A stretch of 64,000 nt of DNA, from positions 3,101,001 to 3,165,000 of the forward strand of contig NZ_JPOL01000002.1 of the NCBI RefSeq assembly GCF_000733945.1, given 5' to 3'. The translations under genes were made by a program, and so were the position numbers. The notes under the pieces were generated by a model that was given only the letters and a program-made list of their open reading frames with translations, was not told where the DNA came from and did no database searches. Source of the DNA: Flavimarina sp. Hel_I_48. Its GTDB lineage: Bacteria; Bacteroidota; Bacteroidia; Flavobacteriales; Flavobacteriaceae. Of this stretch, positions 1 through 9,059 are shown piece after piece. Each line of letters opens with the position of its first letter. Positions within the stretch are counted from its first letter, which is position 1.

Positions 1-154
1 AGGAATATTTTCATTGGAAAAACGCCGCTAAATGCTTAAAATCAAGTCTTATTAAGTAAAAAAAGTGCTTTAAACCATTAAAATTACTCATTTTCTCAAT
101 ATGATTTACCCTATAAATAGGGATTTTCAACCTTTAATAATTACGGATTAAACT

Positions 155-1906
155 TTAAATCTTCGCTTGATACGTATATAAATCGTGATACCTACCGCCC
201 TGGGCGATCAAAGTCTCGTGAGAACCGGTCTCGGCAATTTTGCCATTTTCAATAACCAAAATCTTATCGGCTTTTTTGATGGTACTTAGTCGGTGGGCGA
301 TGATGATCGTAGTTCGGTCTTTAATCAGTTCCTGTAGGGATTTTTGAATCAAGCCTTCACTTTCGGTGTCCAAATTAGAGGTTGCTTCGTCCAGGATAAT
401 AATCCGTGGATTGGCTAAAATCGCACGCGCAATAGAAATACGCTGCCGCTGCCCGCCCGATAATTTTACTCCGCGCTCACCAATTAAGGTATCCAGGCCT
501 TCCTCAAAACGATCTGTAAATTCATCAACATAACCCGCATTGACTGCTGCCAGAAGTTCAGCTTCCGAAGCCTCTGGCCTGGGGAATAAAATGTTTTGTC
601 TAATAGTTCCTTCAAATAAAAACTCGTCCTGCAAAACCACGCCCAGATGTTTGCGGTAACTGTTGAGTTGCACGGTAGCAAGATCAACACCATCAATAAA
701 AACCGTTCCCTGCGTGGGATTTATAAAACTGGCACAAAGCCCTGCAATGGTAGATTTACCCGAACCAGAACTGCCCACCAGTGCGATTACCTGTCCCGCT
801 TTTGCTTCAAGGCTAATGTTGTGAAGGACATTTTTTCCTTCCGTATAGGCAAAAGTCACGTCTTTAAGCTGAAGGTGACCGCGTACTTCCTGAAGGGTAA
901 CCGTACGGTTTTGCATTTCTTCTTCCGTGGTCATATCCATCAGCTCCTCGGTACGGTCAAGTCCCGCAAGTGCCTCGGTCAACTGGCTGCCTATGTTGCT
1001 CATTTGTACAATGGGCGCGATCATAAAACCAAGCAGCAGGGTGAAAAGCAGGAAATCACCGGTGGTCATGCTACTTTGAATCATATAATAACCGCCTATT
1101 CCCATAATCCCCACGGAAGCCAATCCCAGTAAAAACGTGGCAGAACTGGTCATAAACGCGGTTGCGGTAAGGCTTTTCTTTACATTTTGAAACAAGCGTT
1201 CTACGCCCACTTCAAAGATTTTGTTTTCCTGTTCTTCGGCATTAAAACCTTTAATAACACGCACGCCGGCCAGGGTTTCGGTGAGGCGGCCGGTGACTTC
1301 AGCATTGATTTTACCGCGATCGCGGAAAATGGGTCGGATGAATTTAAAAGCTTTTAGCGCCACAAACCCGAAGATCGCAACCGGGACAAAGACAAACAAA
1401 GTCATCCAGGCATTTATGCGTATCAATAAAACCAGCGAAATCACGGCGGTAAGTGTACCGCCCACCAGTTGCACCAGACCGGTGCCTATAAGGTTGCGCA
1501 CGCCTTCCACATCGTTCATGATACGGGAAACCAATGCGCCAGATTTAGTATTGTCAAAAAAACCAATGGGCAGCGAAAGCACTTTTTTCTGAACCTGGGT
1601 ACGCAGTTCGCTGATAAGGTATTGTGCCTGTACGCTGAGCAATTTTGTCAATAAAAAGGACGTGACCGCCTGAACGAGTAATGCCGCGCCCACCATCCAG
1701 AGCAGGTTATAAAGACCGGAAATATCTTTGTTTGGTACAATCTCATCCAGTAGTTCCTTAGACTTGAGCGGTAGCACAAATCCCGCGAGCCTGCTTACCA
1801 CGATGAGGAACAAACCGAGAAAGAGCAATTTTCTTCTGGGCCAGACAATCGTTTTAAATGCAGAGGCCAGGGTCACCTTGCCAGTGGTTTTATCTTTTTT
1901 TATCAT
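155..1906 (-). CDS. ABC transporter, fused membrane and ATPase domains (MsbA/LmrA-like exporter)
   Basis: A half-size ABC exporter of 583 residues, expected to work as a homodimer in the inner membrane. Residues about 25-320 form the six-helix transmembrane domain. The ATPase domain is canonical: Walker A GSSGSGKS at 378-385, signature LSGGQ at 482-486, Walker B ending ILDE at 506-507, and switch histidine in IIAHR at 538. The family exports lipids, drugs or peptides, and the substrate cannot be told from sequence. The gene stands alone. A TACCTTTA box (1913-1920 on the minus strand), one base off the Bacteroidota -7 consensus, ends only about 6 nt before the ATG, so the message may be nearly leaderless. 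Confidence 0.93.
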   Translation of the reverse strand: MIKKDKTTGKVTLASAFKTIVWPRRKLLFLGLFLIVVSRLAGFVLPLKSKELLDEIVPNKDISGLYNLLWMVGAALLVQAVTSFLLTKLLSVQAQYLISELRTQVQKKVLSLPIGFFDNTKSGALVSRIMNDVEGVRNLIGTGLVQLVGGTLTAVISLVLLIRINAWMTLFVFVPVAIFGFVALKAFKFIRPIFRDRGKINAEVTGRLTETLAGVRVIKGFNAEEQENKIFEVGVERLFQNVKKSLTATAFMTSSATFLLGLASVGIMGIGGYYMIQSSMTTGDFLLFTLLLGFMIAPIVQMSNIGSQLTEALAGLDRTEELMDMTTEEEMQNRTVTLQEVRGHLQLKDVTFAYTEGKNVLHNISLEAKAGQVIALVGSSGSGKSTIAGLCASFINPTQGTVFIDGVDLATVQLNSYRKHLGVVLQDEFLFEGTIRQNILFPRPEASEAELLAAVNAGYVDEFTDRFEEGLDTLIGERGVKLSGGQRQRISIARAILANPRIIILDEATSNLDTESEGLIQKSLQELIKDRTTIIIAHRLSTIKKADKILVIENGKIAETGSHETLIAQGGRYHDLYTYQAKI

Positions 1907-2131
1907 AGACCGTAAAGGTACGCCAGTGTAAAATTTAATGGCAAAAACCTTCTATAAATGTGCTAAAAACCGCTAAAAATGGTTGAAAATTGGCTATAAA
2001 TGATCAATTTCTATGCTGCGGAAATGCGTATTTACGGGTTTTGCAGACCCTTATCTTAGGTTCAGGGGTTGAATGCCTGACAATTACTTAGATATCGGAA
2101 TATAAACTCCAAATCAGGAGATTTTATTTGC

Positions 2132-3403
2132 CTAAAAAGAGATATCCCATTGAAGTCGGAAGCGGAATTCGTCATCCATAGCACCTGAATCGGTTTCCAG
2201 ATCAAACTGCGAAATTTCAACGGATAGTTTGTTGTTATGCCCATGAAAAAACCAATTGAAACCAAGGGTTTTTTCTTCAAAAGCCATACTTTCTTCCATA
2301 TCAGGTCTAAAATGGGCATACCGGGCGGCTATTTCAAGCGCTTTTGGCCACCACAGAAAGGATTGATGCGCGAGATAGCCTGCATTTACATAATAACCGC
2401 CCAGTGTGGTTTTGCGGTTGTCCTCCAGTTTGTTTATGATCTCTTTTCTGTGAAATTCCCCCTGCGCACTAAAACCCTGATAAACAAAAGCTGATTCCAG
2501 ATTGACCTGGTTGACACGATACTGGCCGTTTTCCTCCTTTTCAAAATCAGTAAGAAAACCACCGCCAGCGGAAGAAAAGCGGGTAAACGGACTACGGTTT
2601 GTCACTCCGGCGAGGGCAATAATAGCTTCCGGATCTTTGTGTATTTCCAGGTCGCTGCTATTAAAACCAAGATCTTCCCCAAGTACGTTCCATTGCAAAC
2701 GGCCAAAATACATAAGGTGGCCATCATCGTTTTCCTGAGTACTCCTGCCCGTACCGGTAAAAACACCTGCCCAGTAACTAAAGTCCAGCGAACCATGCTG
2801 CCTTAAGCGGCCATAAAGCTCAATCCCCTGCTGGCGGTCTACGGTAAAGTTTCGGTTGAGGATAGAGCGGTCAACAAGTTGCTGCTTTCCACTACTTATG
2901 CGGCGTTCCCTGGAGAATTCTACTTTCCACTGACCCACTTTTAAGTTGAGCCATTCCCATTTTTCGATCATGATCCGGTAATCCAGTAGGTTGGATTGTC
3001 CCAGCTCATATTCCCAGTAAAATTTTAACCACGGTTTATACGCGTGTCCACCTACTTTGAGCCTTGCGCGGTTGATTTTAAAAACACTATTGGATTCATT
3101 ATCAAAATCATCAAGGTTCAAAGGGTTTTGATCACTGGGTGTAGCAATCCTAAACTGAAGTCTGCTCTGTATCTGCAATAAATATTCATTGGAATTTGAC
3201 CGTAGCTCAAAACCCTTATTTCCGTAGTCAATATTCCAGCCATCAAGAGAATCCTTTTTCATTTCCTGGGCATGTGCACCAAAAATGAAAAGGTTTAGCA
3301 GTAGGGCATAGCCTATTGCACGCCCGGAAACGTTGGTATTCTTACCCTGTAAACTAAAAGTCAATTGATTTAAATATAATGTATAATAAAAAGAGGGGTC
3401 CAA
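2132..3403 (-). CDS. Phosphate-selective porin O/P-type outer membrane protein
   Basis: A beta-barrel outer membrane protein of about 423 residues. A hydrophobic signal segment (YALLLNLFIFGAHAQ) is followed by alternating polar and aromatic strands, and the protein ends in a C-terminal phenylalanine (LQWDISF), typical of barrels recognised by the Bam machinery. The repeated WxxNLKVGQWKVEFSRER-type strand and overall size fit the OprO/OprP family, whose Bacteroidota members are mostly of unknown substrate. The start is uncertain: the first ATG leaves a long polar stretch before the signal peptide, and a TTG at 3364 would give a more usual leader. It has no obvious operon partner. Phosphate specificity is assumed from the family name only. 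Confidence 0.75.
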   Translation of the reverse strand: MDPSFYYTLYLNQLTFSLQGKNTNVSGRAIGYALLLNLFIFGAHAQEMKKDSLDGWNIDYGNKGFELRSNSNEYLLQIQSRLQFRIATPSDQNPLNLDDFDNESNSVFKINRARLKVGGHAYKPWLKFYWEYELGQSNLLDYRIMIEKWEWLNLKVGQWKVEFSRERRISSGKQQLVDRSILNRNFTVDRQQGIELYGRLRQHGSLDFSYWAGVFTGTGRSTQENDDGHLMYFGRLQWNVLGEDLGFNSSDLEIHKDPEAIIALAGVTNRSPFTRFSSAGGGFLTDFEKEENGQYRVNQVNLESAFVYQGFSAQGEFHRKEIINKLEDNRKTTLGGYYVNAGYLAHQSFLWWPKALEIAARYAHFRPDMEESMAFEEKTLGFNWFFHGHNNKLSVEISQFDLETDSGAMDDEFRFRLQWDISF

Positions 3404-3483
3404 GATACCTCAATAGAAGGTTATTCTATGTGTTAGTAAGGGATTTTATAAATTTTTACCGCTGTCTGATTGCTGAAATGGAC

Positions 3484-4209
3484 TTATTGAAACGTTAGGT
3501 TCAAGAAGATCCCACGGGTGGCCATTTTGTCAACATTGCCCGTATAAGGGCTAGAAATATTATTTATGTTTAGATTGTCCGTATTATCATCACGTACAAG
3601 TTCATCATTTAGGGCAAATACACCGCGAATACTGGGTGTAAATTTGAAATAATACAGATAAAAATCAATGCCAAGTCCCAGTTCATAATAATAGGTATTG
3701 TTTTTCATCCTGAACTGACCGTCAAAATTATCATCAGGATTGTCCTGATTACTGGAGAGGTTATAAGAATAACTTACACCGCCCATTATGAAGGGCTTAA
3801 AATTATTCAGTCGTTTTGTGGAAACTTTTAAAAGCAGGGGGACGTGTATATAAGTCGAATTACTCTCCCGAATGGCCGCTTGCTCGCTGGCAAACTCACC
3901 CGGAAATAGGATTTCCCTTTGTGTAAATACAAGACCAGGTTCCAGGCGCAGGTTGAAGTAATCATTGATGCGCATATCACCCAGCAAACCAACGTTGAAA
4001 CCTAACGTCTGATTGACTAAAATATCATTTTCCTGATAGTCTGCGTAATCAAACTTGAAATCATAGCTGTTCAGACCTAAAAAGAAACCCCATGACCAGC
4101 GCTGCTTGTCAAAGTTTTCAATATTAGTGAGTCGCTCTTTACTGAACAGTTGAGCATGCCCTATCTGGGCGCAAAAAAGGAATAAGAAGAAAGGGATTAT
4201 TTTTCTCAT
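3484..4209 (-). CDS. porT: PorT-family protein, type IX secretion/gliding component
   Basis: A small outer membrane beta-barrel of 241 residues. The ATG at 4209 gives a clean signal peptide (MRKIIPFFLFLFCAQIGHAQ). A longer reading frame reaches 4359 but would overlap ubiE out of frame, so the shorter start is preferred. Only 4 nt separate it from the ubiE stop, and ubiE followed directly by porT (sprT in Flavobacterium johnsoniae) is a familiar order in Flavobacteriia. That order supports the assignment more strongly than the barrel sequence alone. PorT is needed for secretion of T9SS substrates; its precise role in the machine is not settled. The amylase at 54.4-57.2 kb is a likely client. 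Confidence 0.8.
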   Translation of the reverse strand: MRKIIPFFLFLFCAQIGHAQLFSKERLTNIENFDKQRWSWGFFLGLNSYDFKFDYADYQENDILVNQTLGFNVGLLGDMRINDYFNLRLEPGLVFTQREILFPGEFASEQAAIRESNSTYIHVPLLLKVSTKRLNNFKPFIMGGVSYSYNLSSNQDNPDDNFDGQFRMKNNTYYYELGLGIDFYLYYFKFTPSIRGVFALNDELVRDDNTDNLNINNISSPYTGNVDKMATRGIFLNLTFQ

Positions 4210-4213
4210 GCTA

Positions 4214-4942
4214 TTATTTTGTAGCGGTATAGATTGTAGCGACCCCAAAGGTTTGTGGATCATCCTGCACATTAGTAAACCCGGTTTTGCGCAAAATATT
4301 GTTGAACTTCTCCCCATATGGGAATACAGAGGCGCTTTCGCTAAGATAGGCATACGCATCCTTGTCTTTGGAGAATACCCTTCCTATTAGTGGCAATAAA
4401 TGTTTTGAGTAAAGCGAATATCCCTGTTTAAAAGGTGTTTTTGTGGGTACAGACGTTTCTAAAATGACAAATATTCCGCCAGGTTTAAGCACGCGGAGAA
4501 TTTCGGCAAGGCCTTTTTCCAGGTGTTCAAAATTGCGTACGCCAAAGGCTACGGTGATAGCATCAAAATGGTCATTTTCAAAAGGAAGGTTCTCGCTGTC
4601 TGCCTGTACCATTTCGATTTTATCATGATACCCTTTAGCTGCGATTTTTTTGCGGCCCACATCCAGCATGCCGGCAGAAATATCAAGACCTACGATTTTG
4701 CCAGCCCCGGTGGGAACCATCTGTATGGCAAGATCACCTGTACCGGTAGCGACATCGAGAATACGGTCTGCCCCACTATTTTTTACCAAGTTGACCACTT
4801 TTTTGCGCCACTGCACATCGATCCCAAAAGAAATCACGCGGTTTAAACCATCATATTCTCCAGAGATGGTATCAAACATCTGCTCAACCTGTTCTTTTTT
4901 AGAGCGGTCTGAACTTTTATAGGGATTGACATTTTTTGACAT
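4214..4942 (-). CDS. ubiE: Demethylmenaquinone methyltransferase UbiE/MenG
   Basis: A SAM-dependent C-methyltransferase of 242 residues making the last step of menaquinone synthesis. The SAM-binding motif I is ILDVATGTGDLAI, and the family signature around SFGIDVQWRKK and VTVAFGVRNFEHLEKGL is present. The reading frame extends to 5014, but the ATG at 4942 (MSKNVNPYKSS) matches the family N-terminus. It sits 15 nt downstream of a perfect -7 box at 4957-4964. Menaquinone is the electron acceptor for the Na+-NQR encoded later in the window. Probably co-transcribed with porT. Confidence 0.95.
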   Translation of the reverse strand: MSKNVNPYKSSDRSKKEQVEQMFDTISGEYDGLNRVISFGIDVQWRKKVVNLVKNSGADRILDVATGTGDLAIQMVPTGAGKIVGLDISAGMLDVGRKKIAAKGYHDKIEMVQADSENLPFENDHFDAITVAFGVRNFEHLEKGLAEILRVLKPGGIFVILETSVPTKTPFKQGYSLYSKHLLPLIGRVFSKDKDAYAYLSESASVFPYGEKFNNILRKTGFTNVQDDPQTFGVATIYTATK

Positions 4943-4956
4943 GGGCAATTTTACTG

Positions 4957-4964
4957 CAAATATA
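4957..4964 (-). promoter_or_regulatory. -7 promoter element for ubiE-porT
   Basis: CAAATATA on the plus strand reads TATATTTG on the minus strand, a perfect match to the Bacteroidota -7 consensus TAnnTTTG, 15 nt before the chosen ubiE ATG. No good -33 TTTG is visible at 19-20 nt. Confidence 0.6.
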
Positions 4965-5034
4965 AGATTTGTTGTGGGATAGCCCTTGTTTTTAAACAGT
5001 CTTGATATTCGCAAATTGTTGGTATTAAATCACG

Positions 5035-5042
5035 TATCTTTG
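5035..5042 (+). promoter_or_regulatory. -7 promoter element for trkA-trkH
   Basis: TATCTTTG matches the TAnnTTTG consensus exactly, 23 nt before the trkA ATG. A TTG-rich stretch at 5016-5021 lies slightly closer than the usual -33 spacing. It is divergent from the ubiE promoter. Confidence 0.6.
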
Positions 5043-5065
5043 CGCAGTTTATTTTAAAATATTTT

Positions 5066-6415
5066 ATGAAAATAGTCATAGCGGGCGCTGGTGAGGTAGG
5101 TTTTCATTTGGCAAAACTACTTTCTTTTGAATCTCAGGATATCACTTTGATAGATGTTGACAAGGAAGGGATCGCTTACGCAGACACGCATTTAGATATA
5201 CGTACCATTCGCGGGGATGCCACTTCAATAAGGGCGTTGAAGGATGCACAAATAGACCGGGCAGACCTTATTATCGCGGTAACTTCAAGTGAAACCACAA
5301 ATATTACCGTTTGCGTTCTTGCAAAGCAAATGGGAGCTAAGCGAACCATTGCCAGGATCTCCAATACTGAATTTATTGATAATCAGGAGATGGTGGGCTT
5401 CAAGAAATTTGGTATCGATGAACTCATCTCGCCAGAAAGTTTAGCCGCTTCTGAAATTGAACTCTTGTTAAATCAGTCTGCCTTTAATGACAGTTATGAG
5501 TTTGAAGAAGGAGCGCTTACCATGGTAGGTACTATTTTATCACGTACCGCATCCTTTGTGGGCAAAAGTGTAAAAGAGGCCGCGCTTATTTTTCCTGAAC
5601 TTCACTTCATGCCCATTGCCATACAGCGCAGCGGTACCCAGTACACGCTTATACCTAGGGGTGATACTGTATTTAAGGAAGGTGATCAGGTTTATTTCAT
5701 GACCGTGAAGGGTGGGGTAGAGGAGATCTACAAACTTACCGGGCAGATGAAACAGCAGATCAAACATGTAATGATCCTGGGCGGAAGCAAAATAGGTTAC
5801 AAAACCGCACGCGATCTTTGTTCTCATAATTTTAAGGTTAAACTGGTTGAAAAAGACCGGGAAAAAGCCATTGACCTTGCAGAAAAATTACCCAGGGCAC
5901 TCGTCATTAATGGCGATGGCCGAAATGTGGAACTTCTTGAAGAAGAAAATATCTATGATATGGATGCCTTTATCGCGGTAACTGGCAACAGTGAGACCAA
6001 TATCATGTCCTGTCTGGTGGCCAAATCAAAAAGCGTAAAAAAAACCATCGCCCTTGTTGAGAATATGGACTATTTTCAGCTATCGCACAGTATTGGCATA
6101 GATACATTGATCAATAAAAAGTTACTTGCCGCAAATAATATTTTCAGGTACATACGAAAAGGGGATGTGGTCGCCATGACCAAACTCAACAATATGAACG
6201 CAGAACTCCTTGAATTTATAGCCAAACCAAACTCTCAGGTCATCGGCAAACGTATCAAGGATCTAGATGTTCCCCGTGCTGCGACCATAGGGGGTATAGT
6301 GCGTGATGGCGTGGGGATTATCGCCCTGGGCGATCATGTGATCAAGGCGGGGGACCGCATTGTGATGTGCTGCCTCTTGCGCTCTGTCAATAAAGTGGAA
6401 CGAATGTTTATTTAA
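5066..6415 (+). CDS. trkA: Trk potassium uptake regulatory subunit TrkA
   Basis: A cytoplasmic peripheral protein of 449 residues that gates the TrkH potassium channel. It has the duplicated RCK plan: an N-terminal nucleotide-binding fold with GAGEVGFHLAK and the acidic ITLIDVDKE strand end, a TrkA_C domain, then a second fold with ILGGSKIGYKTA and a second TrkA_C domain. Length matches the family (about 450). The gene is 10 nt upstream of trkH, giving a two-gene operon for K+ uptake. The start follows a well-placed -7 box. Confidence 0.96.
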   Translation: MKIVIAGAGEVGFHLAKLLSFESQDITLIDVDKEGIAYADTHLDIRTIRGDATSIRALKDAQIDRADLIIAVTSSETTNITVCVLAKQMGAKRTIARISNTEFIDNQEMVGFKKFGIDELISPESLAASEIELLLNQSAFNDSYEFEEGALTMVGTILSRTASFVGKSVKEAALIFPELHFMPIAIQRSGTQYTLIPRGDTVFKEGDQVYFMTVKGGVEEIYKLTGQMKQQIKHVMILGGSKIGYKTARDLCSHNFKVKLVEKDREKAIDLAEKLPRALVINGDGRNVELLEEENIYDMDAFIAVTGNSETNIMSCLVAKSKSVKKTIALVENMDYFQLSHSIGIDTLINKKLLAANNIFRYIRKGDVVAMTKLNNMNAELLEFIAKPNSQVIGKRIKDLDVPRAATIGGIVRDGVGIIALGDHVIKAGDRIVMCCLLRSVNKVERMFI

Positions 6416-6425
6416 TTATCCTACT

Positions 6426-7925
6426 GTGCCCAGATTAAATTACAAGATTATACTGCACCTCATGGGTGTTTTACTGCTCTTTAATGGCGGTTTTATGATG
6501 ATTTCGGCCATTTTTGGCTTTTTCTATGATGGCTATGACGTCACCATGCAAATTACCGCAGCAGCGCTGCTTACCATGTTTGTTGGGGCGCTCCTGATGT
6601 TTATTACCAAAGATCGCAACAAAGAAATACAACGGCGCGAGGGCTATATTGTCGTGACCTTTGGGTGGATTTTTATGTCCCTGAGTGGCTGTCTTCCCTA
6701 TATATTTACCAATTCGATTCCCTTATTTACAGATGCTTTTTTTGAGACTATAAGCGGCTATACTACTACAGGCGCTACGATTCTCAATGATATTGAAGTT
6801 GTTCCTCACGGGGTACTTTTCTGGAGGAGCACGACCCACTGGATAGGCGGGATGGGTATCATCGTGCTGGCCATTGCTATCCTGCCTTTGCTAGGTATAG
6901 GAGGTATGCAGCTTTTTGCGGCAGAAGCCCCTGGGCCCAGTGCAGATAAGCTACACCCGCGTATCACCGATACCGCAAAAAGGTTATGGCTTATCTATTT
7001 TGGCTACACCGTTATTGAAACGATCTTTTTAAAGTTAGCTGGGATGAACTTTTTTGACGCTATAAATCATGCCATGAGTACGCTTTCCACAGGAGGGTTC
7101 AGTACAAAAAATGCCAGTATGGCCTATTGGAACGATAACCCAGCAGTGCAATATATCGTCATTCTTTTTATGTTTCTGGCGGGTACCAATTTCGTTCTCA
7201 GTTATTTCGCGTTTAAGGGTAAGTTGAAACGTGTTTGGGAAGATGAAGAATTTAAATTGTACACCACGTTTGTTTTCGGCTTTGCCATACTTACTTCCAT
7301 ATTCATTATTTGGCAGGCTGATGTCTCCATATCGTCCATTAGCCATCCTATGGTTTTGGGAGAATATGAAAGCGCGATACGCCACGGACTTTTTCAGGTA
7401 CTTACGGTGATGACCACCACCGGTTTTGTAACCGCAGATTACACACTATGGGCACCGTTTGTGACCGTAATATTTTTTGGTTTGATGTTTCTGGGCGGCT
7501 CTGCCGGTTCTACTTCCGGGGGGATTAAGATCGTGCGGCATTTAATTATAATAAGGAACGGTGTGCTCGAGTTTAAACGTACCCTGCACCCTAATGCGAT
7601 ACTTCCCGTACGTTACAACGGCCGCGCGGTCTCTAAGGAAATCGTATTCAATATACTTGCCTTTTTCATACTTTACCTGCTAGCATGGATTATTGGAGCC
7701 TGCGGACTTGGTTTTATGGGATTGGGTTTTGAAACAGCACTGGGAACGGCTGCCTCTGCCCTTGGTAACGTGGGGCCGGCATTTGGCGATCTTGGTCCGG
7801 TGAACAATTACGACTCCCTGCCGCCCCTGGGTAAATGGTGGTGCTCTTTTTTAATGCTTATCGGCAGGCTTGAGCTCTTTACGGTCCTTATCCTGTTTAC
7901 GCCATTTTTCTGGCGAAATAGGTAA
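6426..7925 (+). CDS. trkH: Trk potassium uptake transmembrane subunit TrkH
   Basis: The membrane channel of the Trk system, 499 residues with 10 or more hydrophobic segments. The four pore-loop filters of the superfamily are visible as TTTGATIL, STGGFS, TTTGFVT and ALGNVGPAFG, each with the conserved glycine that binds K+. Translation appears to begin at a GTG 10 nt after the trkA stop. The next methionine, MGVLLLFNGG, would cut into the first helix. With TrkA it imports potassium driven by the membrane potential. Confidence 0.96.
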   Translation: MPRLNYKIILHLMGVLLLFNGGFMMISAIFGFFYDGYDVTMQITAAALLTMFVGALLMFITKDRNKEIQRREGYIVVTFGWIFMSLSGCLPYIFTNSIPLFTDAFFETISGYTTTGATILNDIEVVPHGVLFWRSTTHWIGGMGIIVLAIAILPLLGIGGMQLFAAEAPGPSADKLHPRITDTAKRLWLIYFGYTVIETIFLKLAGMNFFDAINHAMSTLSTGGFSTKNASMAYWNDNPAVQYIVILFMFLAGTNFVLSYFAFKGKLKRVWEDEEFKLYTTFVFGFAILTSIFIIWQADVSISSISHPMVLGEYESAIRHGLFQVLTVMTTTGFVTADYTLWAPFVTVIFFGLMFLGGSAGSTSGGIKIVRHLIIIRNGVLEFKRTLHPNAILPVRYNGRAVSKEIVFNILAFFILYLLAWIIGACGLGFMGLGFETALGTAASALGNVGPAFGDLGPVNNYDSLPPLGKWWCSFLMLIGRLELFTVLILFTPFFWRNR

Positions 7926-7979
7926 GGATTGGTTAACTTTATAGTTACGGCCCATGGCCGAAATTAAAAACAAATTGCT

Positions 7980-8954
7980 TTGAAAACACATCAACTTATA
8001 ATTATTGGGGCAGGTCCCATAGGGCTTGCCTGTGGTATCGCTGCGTCTAAGGCAGGACTGGATTACGTCATACTTGAAAAAGGCGTTCTGGTCAACTCGC
8101 TATATAACTTTCCTGAACAAATGACCTTTTTTTCAACCTCAAACCTTCTTGAGATAGGAGATGTACCTTTTGTTTCTCATAGTGATAAACCTACGCGTAA
8201 AGAAGCGCTTGAGTATTATCGTCGTGTTCATGACAGTTGGAAATTAAATATCAAATTGTACACTGCGGTAAAGGGAATGGAAAAGGAAAATGATGAATAC
8301 CGTATCAAAACGTCTAAAGGTGATTTTATAACCGAAGCGGTAATTGTCTCCACCGGATTCTATGATACAGCACGAAAACTGGGAGTCCCGGGCGACGATT
8401 TGCCAAAAGTGAAACATTTTTACGATAGTCCACACCCTTACGTAAATCAGAATGTACTGGTGATAGGTGCGGCAAATTCTGCCTGCGATGTAGCCTTGGA
8501 GACTTATTACAAAGGCGCCCATGTGACGATGGCCATACGTGGAAATGAGATTTATGAAAAAACCAAATACTGGATCAAGCCGAATATTGAAAATAGGATC
8601 AAAGAAGGGGCGATAAAGGCGTATTTTAATACGGAAGTGAAGGAAATTACCCCAACGACCGTTATTTTAGACACCCCAGACGGGGAGATCGAACTGGAAA
8701 ATGACTTCGTTTTGGCAATGATAGGATATACACCGGATTATTCCCTTTTTGAGCATTTGAACCTGCCTATTGACGAAGAGCATGAGAAACGACCTGTTCA
8801 TGATTCCCTGACCCTTGAAACACCTTTGAAGAACGTTTTTGTTGCAGGGGTAATCAATGCGGGTATGAATACCAGTAAATTATACATAGAAAATACAAGG
8901 GATCATGCAGATAAGATCGTCAACGAACTCAAAGGAAAATTAGTTCATGCATAA
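7980..8954 (+). CDS. ypdA: YpdA-family FAD/NAD(P)-binding oxidoreductase
   Basis: A soluble flavoprotein of 324 residues. It has an N-terminal FAD motif (IIGAGPIGLACG), a second dinucleotide fold (VIGAANSACDVALE) for NAD(P)H, and a C-terminal FAD-contacting stretch (LKNVFVAGVINAG). No CxxC redox pair is present, which separates it from thioredoxin reductase and fits YpdA, the putative bacillithiol disulfide reductase of Firmicutes and Bacteroidota. The bacillithiol role is from the family and cannot be checked here, since no bsh genes are in the window. The start is a TTG at 7980; the next in-frame methionine would delete the FAD motif. It follows trkH by 54 nt. Confidence 0.8.
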   Translation: MKTHQLIIIGAGPIGLACGIAASKAGLDYVILEKGVLVNSLYNFPEQMTFFSTSNLLEIGDVPFVSHSDKPTRKEALEYYRRVHDSWKLNIKLYTAVKGMEKENDEYRIKTSKGDFITEAVIVSTGFYDTARKLGVPGDDLPKVKHFYDSPHPYVNQNVLVIGAANSACDVALETYYKGAHVTMAIRGNEIYEKTKYWIKPNIENRIKEGAIKAYFNTEVKEITPTTVILDTPDGEIELENDFVLAMIGYTPDYSLFEHLNLPIDEEHEKRPVHDSLTLETPLKNVFVAGVINAGMNTSKLYIENTRDHADKIVNELKGKLVHA

Positions 8955-9023
8955 CTTGGCTATCCCTGTTAAAAACCTGCCAAACCTTTCCTAATCTGAA
9001 AACCGAAGCCCCTATTTTAGCGT

Positions 9024-9031
9024 TATATTTG
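9024..9031 (+). promoter_or_regulatory. -7 promoter element for the fasciclin lipoprotein gene
   Basis: TATATTTG matches TAnnTTTG, 29 nt before the ATG. It is flanked by a 7-bp inverted repeat, TAGCGTT (9018-9024) and AACGCTA (9048-9054), which could be a regulator site or a 5' hairpin. Confidence 0.5.
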
Positions 9032-9059
9032 ATAATAAACCAAAAAAAACGCTATAAAT

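Noticed and set aside
1..154. Possible gene or structured RNA at the left edge
   Set aside because: AT-rich sequence with no coding frame; the only pairing seen is the short CCCTATAAATAGGG at 110-123, too weak to call.
647..1132. 161-codon plus-strand frame inside the ABC transporter gene
   Set aside because: It lies within the canonical ABC gene on the other strand and its product looks like a composition artefact.
2062..2319. 85-codon minus-strand frame at the porin 3' end
   Set aside because: It overlaps the porin in another frame and the porin's terminal strand and C-terminal Phe are convincing.
3484..4359. Longer version of porT beginning at 4359
   Set aside because: The extra residues overlap the ubiE C-terminus out of frame and would bury the clear signal peptide that starts at 4209.
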